Positions 36,401-44,728 of a stretch of 64,000 bases of DNA are shown piece after piece. Made by a program: the position numbers and the translations under genes. The notes beneath the pieces are model-generated. The model was not told the origin of the DNA and made no database searches. It worked only from the letters and a program-made list of their open reading frames with translations. Each line of letters starts with the position of its first letter. Positions within the stretch are counted from its first letter, which is position 1. This stretch comes from Chitinophaga sp. CB10 (lineage in GTDB: Bacteria > Bacteroidota > Bacteroidia > Chitinophagales > Chitinophagaceae), in the NCBI GenBank assembly GCA_001870995.2, contig MLAV02000009.1:62001-126000 (forward strand), given 5' to 3'.

Positions 36401-38125
36401 GATATTCATTTCCCGTATGTCCGGCTGCGCGGCAATCACCCCGCAAATTGCGATCAGGTCCCTAACCGCCGCCATCGTTTCCGGCGCAGGCAGTTGCAAC
36501 CAGGAGGCAGTTTCCAAGGCGCGCGCCTGCAAGCGCTGTATAGTACCCACTGCTTCCTCCAGTAAGTTTTTAACGCGTTCCTGCTCGTGCGGCAGGAGAC
36601 TGGTCAGCATAGAGCCGCGGAACACAGCGGTGGCAGGCACGCCCGTCATACGCAAACAAGCCTGCATTCGCTCCGCCAGGGCAATAGCCTTACCGGCCGT
36701 ATAGGCGTCCCAGTTATGGATATCCGGAACGGCAATCCGGGGCAGGGTAACCCCTGCCGTTTCCTGGCGCAATTGCAGCAGGTGACCGATGATTTGCTGC
36801 GGCGTGAGGCTGCTGTTTTGAATGTCGCTGTTTATGGCAATGCAGTAATCGTTTAGCTCCTCACGGGTTGCTTCCAGCAGGTGCAGTTCCTCCTGTAGTT
36901 TGGAGGCAGCGGGCTTGCCAAGGTCCATCACGCGCCGGAGCTCCTGGTGCAGCGCCTTCTTGTTAGCTTTATGGCTGTGCAATTCCAGGCAGGCTTCTCC
37001 GAGGTAGATATTATCCAGTCTGCGCTTTACCACTTCCAGGGCCGCCAGTTTTTCCGCAACGAACAGCACTTTCTTTCCCCTGCCGATGGCGTCTGCGATG
37101 ATATTGGTGATGGTCTGGGACTTGCCGGTACCCGGAGGCCCCTGTATCACCAGGTTACGCCCCTGTTGTACGGCCAGCATAGCCATGATCTGGGAGCTGT
37201 CCGCATCCACCACCTGGAACAGTTCAGCCGCGTTGGTATCCCGGTCGATAAACGCATCTTCCGGCACGTCGGGACCAGCGTCCTGAAAACCGTTTCCGAA
37301 CAGGCTTGCAATCAGCGGGTGCTCTTCCGGCTTCTGACCGGCTGGCCAGTTGGCGCTGTCCAGGTCATTATATATCATGAACTTTCCGAAGGAGAAGAAT
37401 CCCAGTTCTATGGCATCAGGAATCACTTTCCAGCGATCGAATCCCTTGATGGCCGCTTCTACCCCGGCAAAGTATTCGTTGATATCCACATCCTCCTGGT
37501 CCGGCAGCTCCGGAATATGGATATTGAATTCCATCTTCATTTTCGCCTGCAGGGAAATATTCTCTCCCACCTCTTCCAGGGTATATTTCAGCTTGAAACG
37601 ATCCCCCACATTACTGCGATCCAGCAGCACCGGTACAAGGATCAGTGGCGCCAGCCGCGCTTCCTGGCTGCTGTCTGATTCGTACCATTGCAGCATCCCG
37701 AGTGAGAGGTAGAGGATATTCACCCCTTGCTCCTCCACGCTGGTACGGGCTGCGTAATAGGTTTGCAGGAGCTTATGCTGAAGGGTAACGTTATTTTCGT
37801 TGGTTTGCAGCTTGGTATCCGTAATGGGATCCTTCGCGGTTGAAGAAGGCGCCGCAGCCACCGCAGGCGCATTCCCGTTAGTGCCTTTCAAAGGCGTTTC
37901 CAGTGGCAGTTCGTGGGTACGCGCTGCCTCGGCGGCAGTTTTGCCGGCGAAGGTCATTGTCCTGTTCTCCCGAACGAGAATGTTATAAACAGCGGCAGAC
38001 TGCTCCTGCACAATATGCAGTCCTTTGCCGGTGGGTAACTTATAGTTCAGCAGGGGATTTCTAAGGCCGAGGTCCAGCAGTTCCTTGCGGGAGGCTTCCA
38101 GCCTGCTTAAAATGGATCCGATCAT
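33425..38125 (-). CDS. DUF4011 / SF1 helicase / MTES_1575 nuclease / DUF3320 protein
   Basis: A 1566-residue multidomain protein. Residues 1-260 match the DUF4011 region (SRKELLDLGLRNPLLNYKLP at the start). Motif I GPPGTGKSQTITNIIADAI is at about 328-346. A 600-residue mostly helical insert separates it from Walker B VIFDEASQVRPVDALGAI near 962. AAA_12 motifs follow (HYRSRHESLI, ENVQGDERDVIYISIGYG, RRLNVLITRAK). An MTES_1575-type PD-(D/E)XK nuclease lies at about 1290-1385 (YLLGIECDGAAYHSARSARD), and DUF3320 closes the protein (about 1430-1560). This build occurs in islands and is tied to phage defence in some bacteria (family knowledge); a defence role here is inference. It stands alone. Confidence 0.9.
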   Translation of the reverse strand: MIGSILSRLEASRKELLDLGLRNPLLNYKLPTGKGLHIVQEQSAAVYNILVRENRTMTFAGKTAAEAARTHELPLETPLKGTNGNAPAVAAAPSSTAKDPITDTKLQTNENNVTLQHKLLQTYYAARTSVEEQGVNILYLSLGMLQWYESDSSQEARLAPLILVPVLLDRSNVGDRFKLKYTLEEVGENISLQAKMKMEFNIHIPELPDQEDVDINEYFAGVEAAIKGFDRWKVIPDAIELGFFSFGKFMIYNDLDSANWPAGQKPEEHPLIASLFGNGFQDAGPDVPEDAFIDRDTNAAELFQVVDADSSQIMAMLAVQQGRNLVIQGPPGTGKSQTITNIIADAIGRGKKVLFVAEKLAALEVVKRRLDNIYLGEACLELHSHKANKKALHQELRRVMDLGKPAASKLQEELHLLEATREELNDYCIAINSDIQNSSLTPQQIIGHLLQLRQETAGVTLPRIAVPDIHNWDAYTAGKAIALAERMQACLRMTGVPATAVFRGSMLTSLLPHEQERVKNLLEEAVGTIQRLQARALETASWLQLPAPETMAAVRDLIAICGVIAAQPDIREMNISHPGWLRQFQLIKEVLSAGEQAAALREQYKQILIPEAWEQDLLQVRQDLLAHGEKWYKFLIGSWRRSKQQLAALCLQGLPDDNATRLQYVDDVMAYRRFEAMLRENAALTDGLFATRWEKLHSDWPVLNTATNWLQQLHQQIQQGTTPAVVLDCLQRGADPAKAGVEAGELQRQLAVAMEQLQAVLQALQMDESKRLPLPALQEQTFSSQQETLQVWLSHLPEITHTIAWNNISATAASEQLQCLTDAGMHWPEAGQWLKAALLKSWYEHLLEAAVRQYPELRKFNRSSHEELIRQFQRLDTLQLQYNRVRAALQHWEQMPKTEAGGQVNILKTEFNKKARHMPVRKLMQAAGWAIQAIKPVFMMSPMSIANFLPPESVEFDLVIFDEASQVRPVDALGAIMRGKQLVVVGDTRQLPPTSFFDTLTKEIDDEENVTADMQSILGLCDAQGAPQRMLRWHYRSRHESLITLSNHEFYDNKLVIFPGPGSREQAGLVFHHLPDTAYDRGKTRTNPKEAARVADAVIAHAKLFPHQSLGVVAFSTSQREAISDALEVRRKANPELESFFTSHHDEPFFVKNLENVQGDERDVIYISIGYGRTEEGYVAMSFGPLNNEGGERRLNVLITRAKLRCEVFTNITADDIDENRTQSYGIRALKSFLYYAQHGKLNYTEETGLPAASPFEENVAAALTARGYTVRKQVGAKGFYIDMAVVDPDYPGRYLLGIECDGAAYHSARSARDRDRLRQQVLEGMGWKIHRIWSTDWFHHPEAELERLIAAIEAAKHAHQEADKVDLITAEEMAMERTAVEATEEKAAPYRIATLPDEIRNQELHQAPIGQLCSWIQQVVEVESPVHFDELARRMVEAAGVTRVGPRLREVLRHAVRHADAGKRIRIKGQFLWHVDLPTPLVRDRSELPASARKVNYIAVEEMGVALEKVVKDAVAIQPEAAVPFMAKMFGFSRVTEEMRAEFLKGIAVNVENKVVQMEGDYLKV

Positions 38126-38276
38126 AACAGCAGTGAGAAACTGTAAATTTAGGTTTATTTCCTAAAACGGGGAAGCATAGACTTACAGTATGCTGCATCA
38201 GGAATTTTAAACAGGCTTTAGACCTTACCCTATATGGCGGAACTACGGAATTCGTACCACCGGTAGCCGTTTTGTA

Positions 38277-38525
38277 TTAACGACAGGCCGGACCAAGGCC
38301 ATCCGATGGCCTTTTGACGGGCTCCCACATCGGAAACTCCACCCCTTTGCTAAAGTTTACCATAACAGGAGGAAGGCGGTCTGCCATTTCACGGGCTATT
38401 TCCTCACTTCCAAAAATTTCTGTCATATCCCTGATAAACTCTCCCTTCTTGTCAATACTGGCATAATACTTCTGCCATTTCCGAATGTAACGTTTCTGGA
38501 AAAACCGCTGAATTGCTTTATACAT
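38277..38525 (-). CDS. Hypothetical small protein
   Basis: An 82-residue protein that I do not recognise. The N-terminal 25 residues are strongly basic and aromatic (YKAIQRFFQKRYIRKWQKYY); the middle is acidic and likely helical (GEFIRDMTEIFGSEEIAREMADRL); the end is rich in Pro and Gly. There is no signal peptide or membrane segment. It starts 11 bp after the stop of the membrane protein gene upstream, so the two form a small operon. The close spacing suggests a joint function. Confidence 0.6.
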   Translation of the reverse strand: MYKAIQRFFQKRYIRKWQKYYASIDKKGEFIRDMTEIFGSEEIAREMADRLPPVMVNFSKGVEFPMWEPVKRPSDGLGPACR

Positions 38526-38536
38526 AATGGTATATT

Positions 38537-39082
38537 TTAGTAGTGCAATAAATAGTTGCTAAATACAATTGTAAAAATCGCAAAGGCTGATACAGCATAA
38601 TAAACACTCTGCTTGAAACATGATTCCAGGAAAACAGCGCGTCTATACCTTTCCGATGCCAAGGCCTCCAGGTCTTTATTGTAGAGTAATTTCAACTGCT
38701 CGTTCATTTTATCGGCCAGGGTAATTTCATTCCCCGGTGTAAGGATGCAGAGGAAATCCCTTGCTTCACGATAATAATACCTGGGCAGCTTCAGAATACC
38801 GGGTTCCTCCGAATCAATCAAGGGCAGGGCATAAGCAATGGACCCGGCCAGCATAATGCCGAAAGCCAAAAATCCTATACCCAGTGGGTAGTCAATACTC
38901 CTTCCATATAACAATTGCTTCAGTAACAGCCTCAGTACCGGTATGGCTCCCGCCAGGACGAAGGAATAAAAAACAAACAACATACTAAACCGCGAAGCCA
39001 TCTGATAGGCTAACGATGCATACTCCGCGCATCTTTTCTCGTTCAGTTCGATGAGAAAATCATTATCTAAAAATGATTTCAT
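38537..39082 (-). CDS. Hypothetical membrane protein
   Basis: A 181-residue protein that I do not recognise. The N-terminus (MKSFLDNDFLIELNEKRCAEYASLAYQMASRF) is a soluble helix leading into two hydrophobic segments (about 34-52 and 68-90). A cytoplasmic or periplasmic middle (about 95-150) follows, and the protein ends in a third membrane segment (YYAVSAFAIFTIVFSNYLLHY). A -7-like box TACATTTG on the minus strand (39118-39111) gives a 22-nt leader to the ATG at 39082; this is why I prefer it to the in-frame ATG at 39100. It is the first gene of a two-gene unit. Confidence 0.65.
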   Translation of the reverse strand: MKSFLDNDFLIELNEKRCAEYASLAYQMASRFSMLFVFYSFVLAGAIPVLRLLLKQLLYGRSIDYPLGIGFLAFGIMLAGSIAYALPLIDSEEPGILKLPRYYYREARDFLCILTPGNEITLADKMNEQLKLLYNKDLEALASERYRRAVFLESCFKQSVYYAVSAFAIFTIVFSNYLLHY

Positions 39083-39519
39083 AAAGGTTAATTTTAACAA
39101 TGGTTGAAATCAAATGTAAGTAGTTCTAACAAATCTCGGCTGTTCATTCTCATTCGTTGAAAAATGATCTGTTCATTCTCATTCGTTGAGGGGAGGAATC
39201 GCTGTTCATTCAACGAATGAGCGGGCAAGAAGCTTTACCAGGTTGGGTTTAGAGAGGAGTTCGATTTCCTACAGCCCTGCCAGCAACAGGGCTTTCGGTA
39301 AATGTATCATCCGGGAAAGTAGAACTGGGGAATAAGGCGCCTGCGAATACCTGGCATTAAAATAGTTTGTAAAATACATACCATGGATTGATGCATTCAG
39401 TCGCAGGTCCGAACCAATCACCAATAAAAAAACGTTAGAAAAAAATAGTATAGCAGCCGCCAGTAATACTATATCGGAGATATGAAATTCAATAGTACAG
39501 CCACTTAGTTATATAACCA
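39083..39519. other. Intergenic region with repeated TCATTCGTTGA words
   Basis: No gene is seen in these 437 bp. The left end holds a -7-like box for the membrane protein gene. Three repeat elements lie at 39140-39220. The remaining 300 bp up to the sigma factor stop hold nothing I can name; no clear terminator with a T-run is seen for the sigma gene. Confidence 0.6.
39140..39220. repeat. Direct and inverted copies of a 21-bp element
   Basis: A 21-bp sequence beginning CTGTTCATTC and ending TCATTCGTTGA occurs at 39140-39160 and again, identical, at 39169-39189. A third copy starts the same way (CTGTTCATT, 39202-39210) but then carries the end in inverted form, TCAACGAATGA (39210-39220). The direct copies can therefore each pair with the third. 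Confidence 0.9.
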
Positions 39520-40101
39520 TTACCTCACATAATAAAACGCCATCAACAAAAACACTACCACAGCCGGCGGCAACTCCTGCCGTAACCTCCGCAATGCCTT
39601 GCGCATATGCTGCTCCACCGTATTTACAGATATCCCCAGCCGCACCGCAATCTCCTGATTACTTAAATGCTCCTCCCTGCTCAGCAAAAATACCTTTCGG
39701 CATTGCTCTGGTAACAGATTAATACTTTTACGTATCCCCGCCATCAGCTCTTCCTGGAACAAACGCTGATACGGATCGTCCACCTGCGCCACCCGCTCCC
39801 CGGCCGAAGCCACATGCTGCTGCATGATTAACGTCTTCCTGAAATAATCATATAACTTATTACGTAATATAACCTGCAGGTAAGCGCCTACATTGGCTAT
39901 ACCGGCCCCCCTGCGATGATAGAAAGCCAGCATACACTCCTGCACCACCTCCTCCGCAATAAACCGGTCCCCTGATTTTTGCCAGGCAACACTTACCAGC
40001 ACAGGAAAATAACGTTTGTAGATTTCCTCAAACGCCTTTTCATCGCCGCTTATCCATAGCGAGAGCAATTGTTGGTCAGTATGTTGTTGCAGATGGATCA
40101 A
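39520..40101 (-). CDS. ECF-type RNA polymerase sigma-70 factor
   Basis: About 193 residues. Region 2 is DEKAFEEIYKRYFPVLVSVAW to RNKLYDYFRKTL, and region 4 is LPEQCRKVFLLSREEHLSNQEIAVRLGISVNTVEQHMRKALRRLRQ. The C-terminus ends in a hydrophobic tail (AVVVFLLMAFYYVR), common in Bacteroidota ECF factors. No in-frame ATG lies near the N-terminus. I place the start at the TTG at 40101, which gives a normal N-terminus (IHLQQHTDQQLLSLW); a longer frame opens with TTG at 40152. The gene is divergent from the FecR gene and should direct transcription of the FecR-SusC-SusD genes in response to a substrate at the outer membrane. Confidence 0.85.
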   Translation of the reverse strand: MIHLQQHTDQQLLSLWISGDEKAFEEIYKRYFPVLVSVAWQKSGDRFIAEEVVQECMLAFYHRRGAGIANVGAYLQVILRNKLYDYFRKTLIMQQHVASAGERVAQVDDPYQRLFQEELMAGIRKSINLLPEQCRKVFLLSREEHLSNQEIAVRLGISVNTVEQHMRKALRRLRQELPPAVVVFLLMAFYYVR

Positions 40102-40240
40102 TATTTGGCCACATGACGGGCCGTAAATATAGGCCAAATCACAGAATAGCAAAACAGGAAGATTTTTTTCCGGCAGGAGTAACGGTCAGGCCGTTTTCAT
40201 TCGTCATATATATGTTCGAAGCAAAGAACTTACCAACTAA

Positions 40241-41218
40241 ATGACTAAAAAAGAGTTGCAGGAACTGTTGGACAAGCACGCCGCCAACCAGCAAACTGCC
40301 GAAGAATCAGCCAAATTGCAACAGTGGTACGAGCAACTGGGCAACCATGCCCCGGCGCCGGATTGGGACCCGCATGCGCCGGCGTACCTGCAGGACCGCC
40401 TCCGGGAATTCAACGACCTGAAAAATCCTCCCAAACGCCGCTACCTGCGCATCATCAAAATATCACTGGCCACAGCAGCGGCCATCGCCGCGCTGGCTGT
40501 CATACTGTATAAACCATCCATTGTTACTCCCCCCGCTACCAACATCCATGGGCCCGTCGCCGCTACGACGCCGGCCGTACCCATCAGCGAAGCCACTGCA
40601 TACGACCGGCACATCACCCTGCCCGACAGCAGCGTGGTGTTATTAAAGGCCGGCAGCACCCTGCAAATGGAGTCTGACTTTGAAGGTAACCGCCGGCAGG
40701 TAAGCCTTAACGGGGAAAGCTATTTTGAAATCAAGGCCAACCCGGCAAAACCGTTTATTATCCGTACCGGGAATATTCGCACCCAGGTACTGGGCACTTC
40801 TTTCAACATCCGCACGGACAAAAACGGCAGCATGGTTTCCATCGCCGTAACCAGCGGTAAGGTGAGAGTTACCAACAATAACAAGGAACTGGCAGTACTT
40901 ACTAAAAACCAGGTCCTTAACACCCATACTCCCGCACAGGTACCGGTAAAACTGGAAAACGTTGCCAACGCACAGGTAGCGTGGATTTCAAGGGAATTAT
41001 ATTTCAATGACATTACCCTCGGCGCCATCTGCCAAAAACTGGCAGAAAGGTACCAGGTAAAAATTAACATCGATCCGAAAGTAAACAGTGAGAAAAAAGT
41101 AACGATAACAGATGCCTTTGCCGGCACCGAATCATTAAACGAAATTCTGGATATCATTTGTGCCACACTTGGCTACCAGTACACCGTGGCAGCACAAACA
41201 GTGACCATAACATTGTAG
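40241..41218 (+). CDS. FecR family anti-sigma factor
   Basis: A 325-residue inner-membrane regulator. The cytoplasmic N-terminal 65 residues (MTKKELQELLDKHAANQQTAEE) bind the sigma factor. One membrane segment lies at about 70-90 (IIKISLATAAAIAALAVILY). The periplasmic FecR domain follows (about 120-215: HITLPDSSVVLLKAGSTLQM and GESYFEIKANPAKPFIIRTGN). The C-terminal DUF4974 domain (about 250-325: ELYFNDITLGAICQKLAERYQVKI) is thought to contact the STN domain of the SusC partner. It stands head to head with the sigma gene and 49 bp before SusC, forming a standard trans-envelope signalling set. Confidence 0.93.
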   Translation: MTKKELQELLDKHAANQQTAEESAKLQQWYEQLGNHAPAPDWDPHAPAYLQDRLREFNDLKNPPKRRYLRIIKISLATAAAIAALAVILYKPSIVTPPATNIHGPVAATTPAVPISEATAYDRHITLPDSSVVLLKAGSTLQMESDFEGNRRQVSLNGESYFEIKANPAKPFIIRTGNIRTQVLGTSFNIRTDKNGSMVSIAVTSGKVRVTNNNKELAVLTKNQVLNTHTPAQVPVKLENVANAQVAWISRELYFNDITLGAICQKLAERYQVKINIDPKVNSEKKVTITDAFAGTESLNEILDIICATLGYQYTVAAQTVTITL

Positions 41219-41267
41219 CAGAAAAGTTTTCACAGCACATATAAAATCAACCAAACATTACCTTATT

Positions 41268-44200
41268 ATGAGGAGCGTATTCCTATTGCTATTACTGATC
41301 CTGCAAATGATGGCAGCATCAGCACAGGTTCTGACAAAAACAGTGAGTATATCCCTGCAACGCAAACCACTGTCCGCCATTTTACAAAACATCGGCAAGC
41401 AGGCGGAATGTAAGATTTCCTTCCCCGCCGAGGAAGTAGCCGCCTTCCAGGACGTATCCATCGAATGCCGTAATTGCAGCGTTGCGGACGCCATCGGCAA
41501 AGCGCTGCTGCACACCGGCCTGGAATTCAAATTGGTAAATACCACCATCGTCGTATTTAAAAAGCCAGCCGCCAACGCAGCCCCTGCCCAAACCATTACG
41601 GTGCAGGGCGTGGTACGTAATGAGATGAATGCACCGCTCCCCTACGTGAGCGTGGCCAGCGGGAAGAAAGGCGTTATCACCAGTGAAGACGGCAGCTTTT
41701 TGCTCCCCGATCTGCCTGCAGACGCTCCAGTAAGGTTTTCTTTAATCGGCTTTGACCCCCGTACGATAATGGCGAAAGACCTCGCAAACGGTCACCCCGT
41801 GATACTCACATCTCCCGGAAAAAACCTGAATACAGTAGAGGTAACGACCGCCTACCAACGCATAAGGCCCGAGCAAAGCACCGGCGCCATTGCCTCCATC
41901 AGTACCAAAGAATATGAATCCCGTATCAGCACTGACTTTCTTTCCGGCATTCAAAATAAATTACCCGGCCTGCTGATCAACACGGACCTGAAATTTGAAG
42001 ACAACTCCCTGTTCCAGATCCGCGGACTATCCACCATCTCGGCCAACAAGCAACCGCTGATCGTGGTGGATGGTTACCCTACCGAACTGTCGCTCAGCGC
42101 CATTAACCCAAACGAAATCAAATCCGTAACCGTGCTGAAAGATGCAGCATCCGCCACCATATATGGCGTACGGGCGTCCAACGGCGTGATCATCATTGAA
42201 AGGAAACAGGCGGAAGTAGGTAAAACCAAACTGGCCTTCCGCACCACCCTGGGCATTACCCCGAAGGAACAGTATAGCACATACCGTTATGCGCCTAATT
42301 CCGCCAAGCTAAACTACCTCCGGGATTCCTATAAAGACGGGGCGGACCTGCCGGTAGACTGGTCCAACTACGAAAACAATCCAAGCGTGTACCAGCCTGG
42401 TTTTGAAATCCTCCTGGATAAAAAAGCAGGACGCATCACCGAGCAGCAACTGGAACAACGGTTCGCCGCCCTGGCCGCCTACGATAATGCGGCCGACTAC
42501 AGCCGCCTTTTCCTCCGCACAGCTGTGAATCAGCAATACGATGTGAATATGTCCGGCGGTACGGAGCGCGCTACCTATTACATCTCTGCCAATTACATGA
42601 ACAATCGCCGGAATACCGTTAATAACATCAATCACCAGTTCCTGCTCTCTGCCAGAGGCACGTATAAATTCAATAAAAAACTCTCCCTGGAACTGACGAC
42701 GGACTACCTCGAAACCAAAGCCAATCTGGCCCCTGTGCCGGATATCAAGTCGCTTTACGGCTACGAACGGTTTACCGATTCACTCGGCAATCCGGCCGCT
42801 ATATTCACCGGTTCCAATATGAACCCGGTGTTCAACCAGCTCAATATCCAGCGCGGACTGTATGACAACATGAACTACCCGCTGGTAAACATCAACGAGA
42901 TCAGTGACATCAACCGGACCCTCAATAATAAGATTATCGCCAATTTCAACTATAAAATTACCAAGGGGCTGAACCTGCGGTTCGGCGGGATATACGAAAA
43001 TTCTACCGCCAGGTTGAAACATTATGCCAGCGAGAAATCGTCCGAAGCGCGGCAGTATGTGAACAGGTATGCAGAAAGCAATGCAAACGGGCTCCTGTTT
43101 AACGTACCTAAAGGCGGTTACATCAACAAAAAAAGTATTTCCAGTATCAACTATACCCTGCGTGCCCAATTGGACTACAACAGGATCTTTCAGCAACAGC
43201 ATTCCCTGAACCTGATAGCCGGCGCGGAGATCAGGAAGGTAACCAGCGAAAGCGCCACCAGCAGCACCTTTGGTTATAACGACCAAACCCTGCTGCAGCA
43301 ACCGGTTGATTTCAATAAGATACTTACCGGCTCCTGGCTGTCAAAATATGCTTCCGGCAACCCTGGGTTGACTTTCAGCAATCTTTTCGGCCGTACGTAC
43401 GCCGATGACCGCTATATCAGCGGTTACTTCAACGGCATCTACTCCTATCGCAGCAAATATTCCCTGTCCGGCAGCTTGCGCGTGGATCAGTCCAACCTCT
43501 TCGGCACCGATCCCAAATATCGCTACAAGCCGTTATGGTCGCTCGGCGCAGGCTGGAATATAGACCAGGAGAACTTCCTGCAGGACGCAAGCTGGCTGGA
43601 TCAACTGAAATTGCGGGTAGCCTATGGCATCAACGGTAATACCTCCAAGGCCAGCATTCCGCAGATAGTAGCAGCTTTTGCCACCAACCTGCGGACCTAC
43701 CCATCGTCGACCTCCCTGGAATTATCCTCCATGGAAAATAAAGCCCTGCGCTGGGAAGAAACGGCCAACTTCAATGCCGGGCTGGACTTCCGGCTGTTTG
43801 GCCGCATCAACGGTAACATCGATTACTATAACAGGAAAAGTAAGGACCTCCTCGCAGCTTCCCAGATAGACCCTACCAAAGGCGCCAGCAGCGCTACTTT
43901 AAACGCTGCATCTATCCAGAACAATGGTTTGGAGCTGAGCCTGAATGCCGACTGGATCAGCCGTAAAAGATTCAACTGGAATACCGGCATTATCCTGGCG
44001 AGAAACACCAACAAGGTCGTGTCGCTATATGTAAATAATACCTTGCAATCTTACCTATACCTCACCAACAATTATATCGTAGGTTACCCGGTGGGCGCCA
44101 TGTTCAGCTACCGCTATGCAGGGTTGGATACAGCAGGCCTGCCCCTGATGTACGACGTGAACGGTAAGGTGAAGTCGCCGGGCTTCGGTACGGCCGACCA

Positions 44201-44717
44201 GGGCCTGAAGGACCTCACTTACAATGGCAACAGTATCCCCAGCATCAACGGTGGCATCAGTAACCGGATCGATATTGGCAATTTCTATTTCTATTGTATG
44301 ATTGATTATTACGGAGGATTCAAAACGAGGATCCCGGCGCCTTCCGTGTATGACTACCGCCCGCTGGCAGGCGCGGAAAACTATTTCCGTGTAAAAGGAG
44401 ACGAAGCCAAAACGGACATCATGGGCCTTTACCCCTACTGGTTATATAATTCTTACCATACTTATGTTTATAATTATGCAGATAAGAATGTAGTGAGTGG
44501 CGCATACCTCGTATTACGAGATATTACCATCTCCTATAACCTCCGCAATCTGAAAGGTATCCGGCAGGCCGGGTTTACGAATTTTGAAATCAAGGCGCAA
44601 GCGTCCAATATTACAACCCTGGGGCTGAACAGTTATAATTACAGCGTTGCCACCGGCTCCTACGCAAGAAGGTTCCTGGTGCCTACCTACACCATCGGCT
44701 TATTTACCAACTTCTAA
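41268..44717 (+). CDS. SusC/RagA family TonB-dependent receptor with STN domain
   Basis: A 1149-residue outer-membrane receptor. Order of parts: signal peptide (1-20, ending AASAQ); an STN signalling domain (about 25-95, SISLQRKPLSAILQNIGKQAECKISF); a carboxypeptidase-regulatory-like domain (about 108-185, VQGVVRNEMNAPLPYVSVASGKKG); the TonB plug (about 200-310, QIRGLSTISANKQPLIVVDGYP and KDAASATIYGVRASNGVIII); and the beta-barrel ending in Phe (GLFTNF). It imports a nutrient with its SusD partner using TonB energy, and the STN domain lets it signal to FecR. The substrate cannot be read; no glycoside hydrolase lies next to it, so a peptide or other polymer fragment is as likely as a glycan. 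Confidence 0.95.
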   Translation: MRSVFLLLLLILQMMAASAQVLTKTVSISLQRKPLSAILQNIGKQAECKISFPAEEVAAFQDVSIECRNCSVADAIGKALLHTGLEFKLVNTTIVVFKKPAANAAPAQTITVQGVVRNEMNAPLPYVSVASGKKGVITSEDGSFLLPDLPADAPVRFSLIGFDPRTIMAKDLANGHPVILTSPGKNLNTVEVTTAYQRIRPEQSTGAIASISTKEYESRISTDFLSGIQNKLPGLLINTDLKFEDNSLFQIRGLSTISANKQPLIVVDGYPTELSLSAINPNEIKSVTVLKDAASATIYGVRASNGVIIIERKQAEVGKTKLAFRTTLGITPKEQYSTYRYAPNSAKLNYLRDSYKDGADLPVDWSNYENNPSVYQPGFEILLDKKAGRITEQQLEQRFAALAAYDNAADYSRLFLRTAVNQQYDVNMSGGTERATYYISANYMNNRRNTVNNINHQFLLSARGTYKFNKKLSLELTTDYLETKANLAPVPDIKSLYGYERFTDSLGNPAAIFTGSNMNPVFNQLNIQRGLYDNMNYPLVNINEISDINRTLNNKIIANFNYKITKGLNLRFGGIYENSTARLKHYASEKSSEARQYVNRYAESNANGLLFNVPKGGYINKKSISSINYTLRAQLDYNRIFQQQHSLNLIAGAEIRKVTSESATSSTFGYNDQTLLQQPVDFNKILTGSWLSKYASGNPGLTFSNLFGRTYADDRYISGYFNGIYSYRSKYSLSGSLRVDQSNLFGTDPKYRYKPLWSLGAGWNIDQENFLQDASWLDQLKLRVAYGINGNTSKASIPQIVAAFATNLRTYPSSTSLELSSMENKALRWEETANFNAGLDFRLFGRINGNIDYYNRKSKDLLAASQIDPTKGASSATLNAASIQNNGLELSLNADWISRKRFNWNTGIILARNTNKVVSLYVNNTLQSYLYLTNNYIVGYPVGAMFSYRYAGLDTAGLPLMYDVNGKVKSPGFGTADQGLKDLTYNGNSIPSINGGISNRIDIGNFYFYCMIDYYGGFKTRIPAPSVYDYRPLAGAENYFRVKGDEAKTDIMGLYPYWLYNSYHTYVYNYADKNVVSGAYLVLRDITISYNLRNLKGIRQAGFTNFEIKAQASNITTLGLNSYNYSVATGSYARRFLVPTYTIGLFTNF

Positions 44718-44728
44718 CTGCAACTCAC

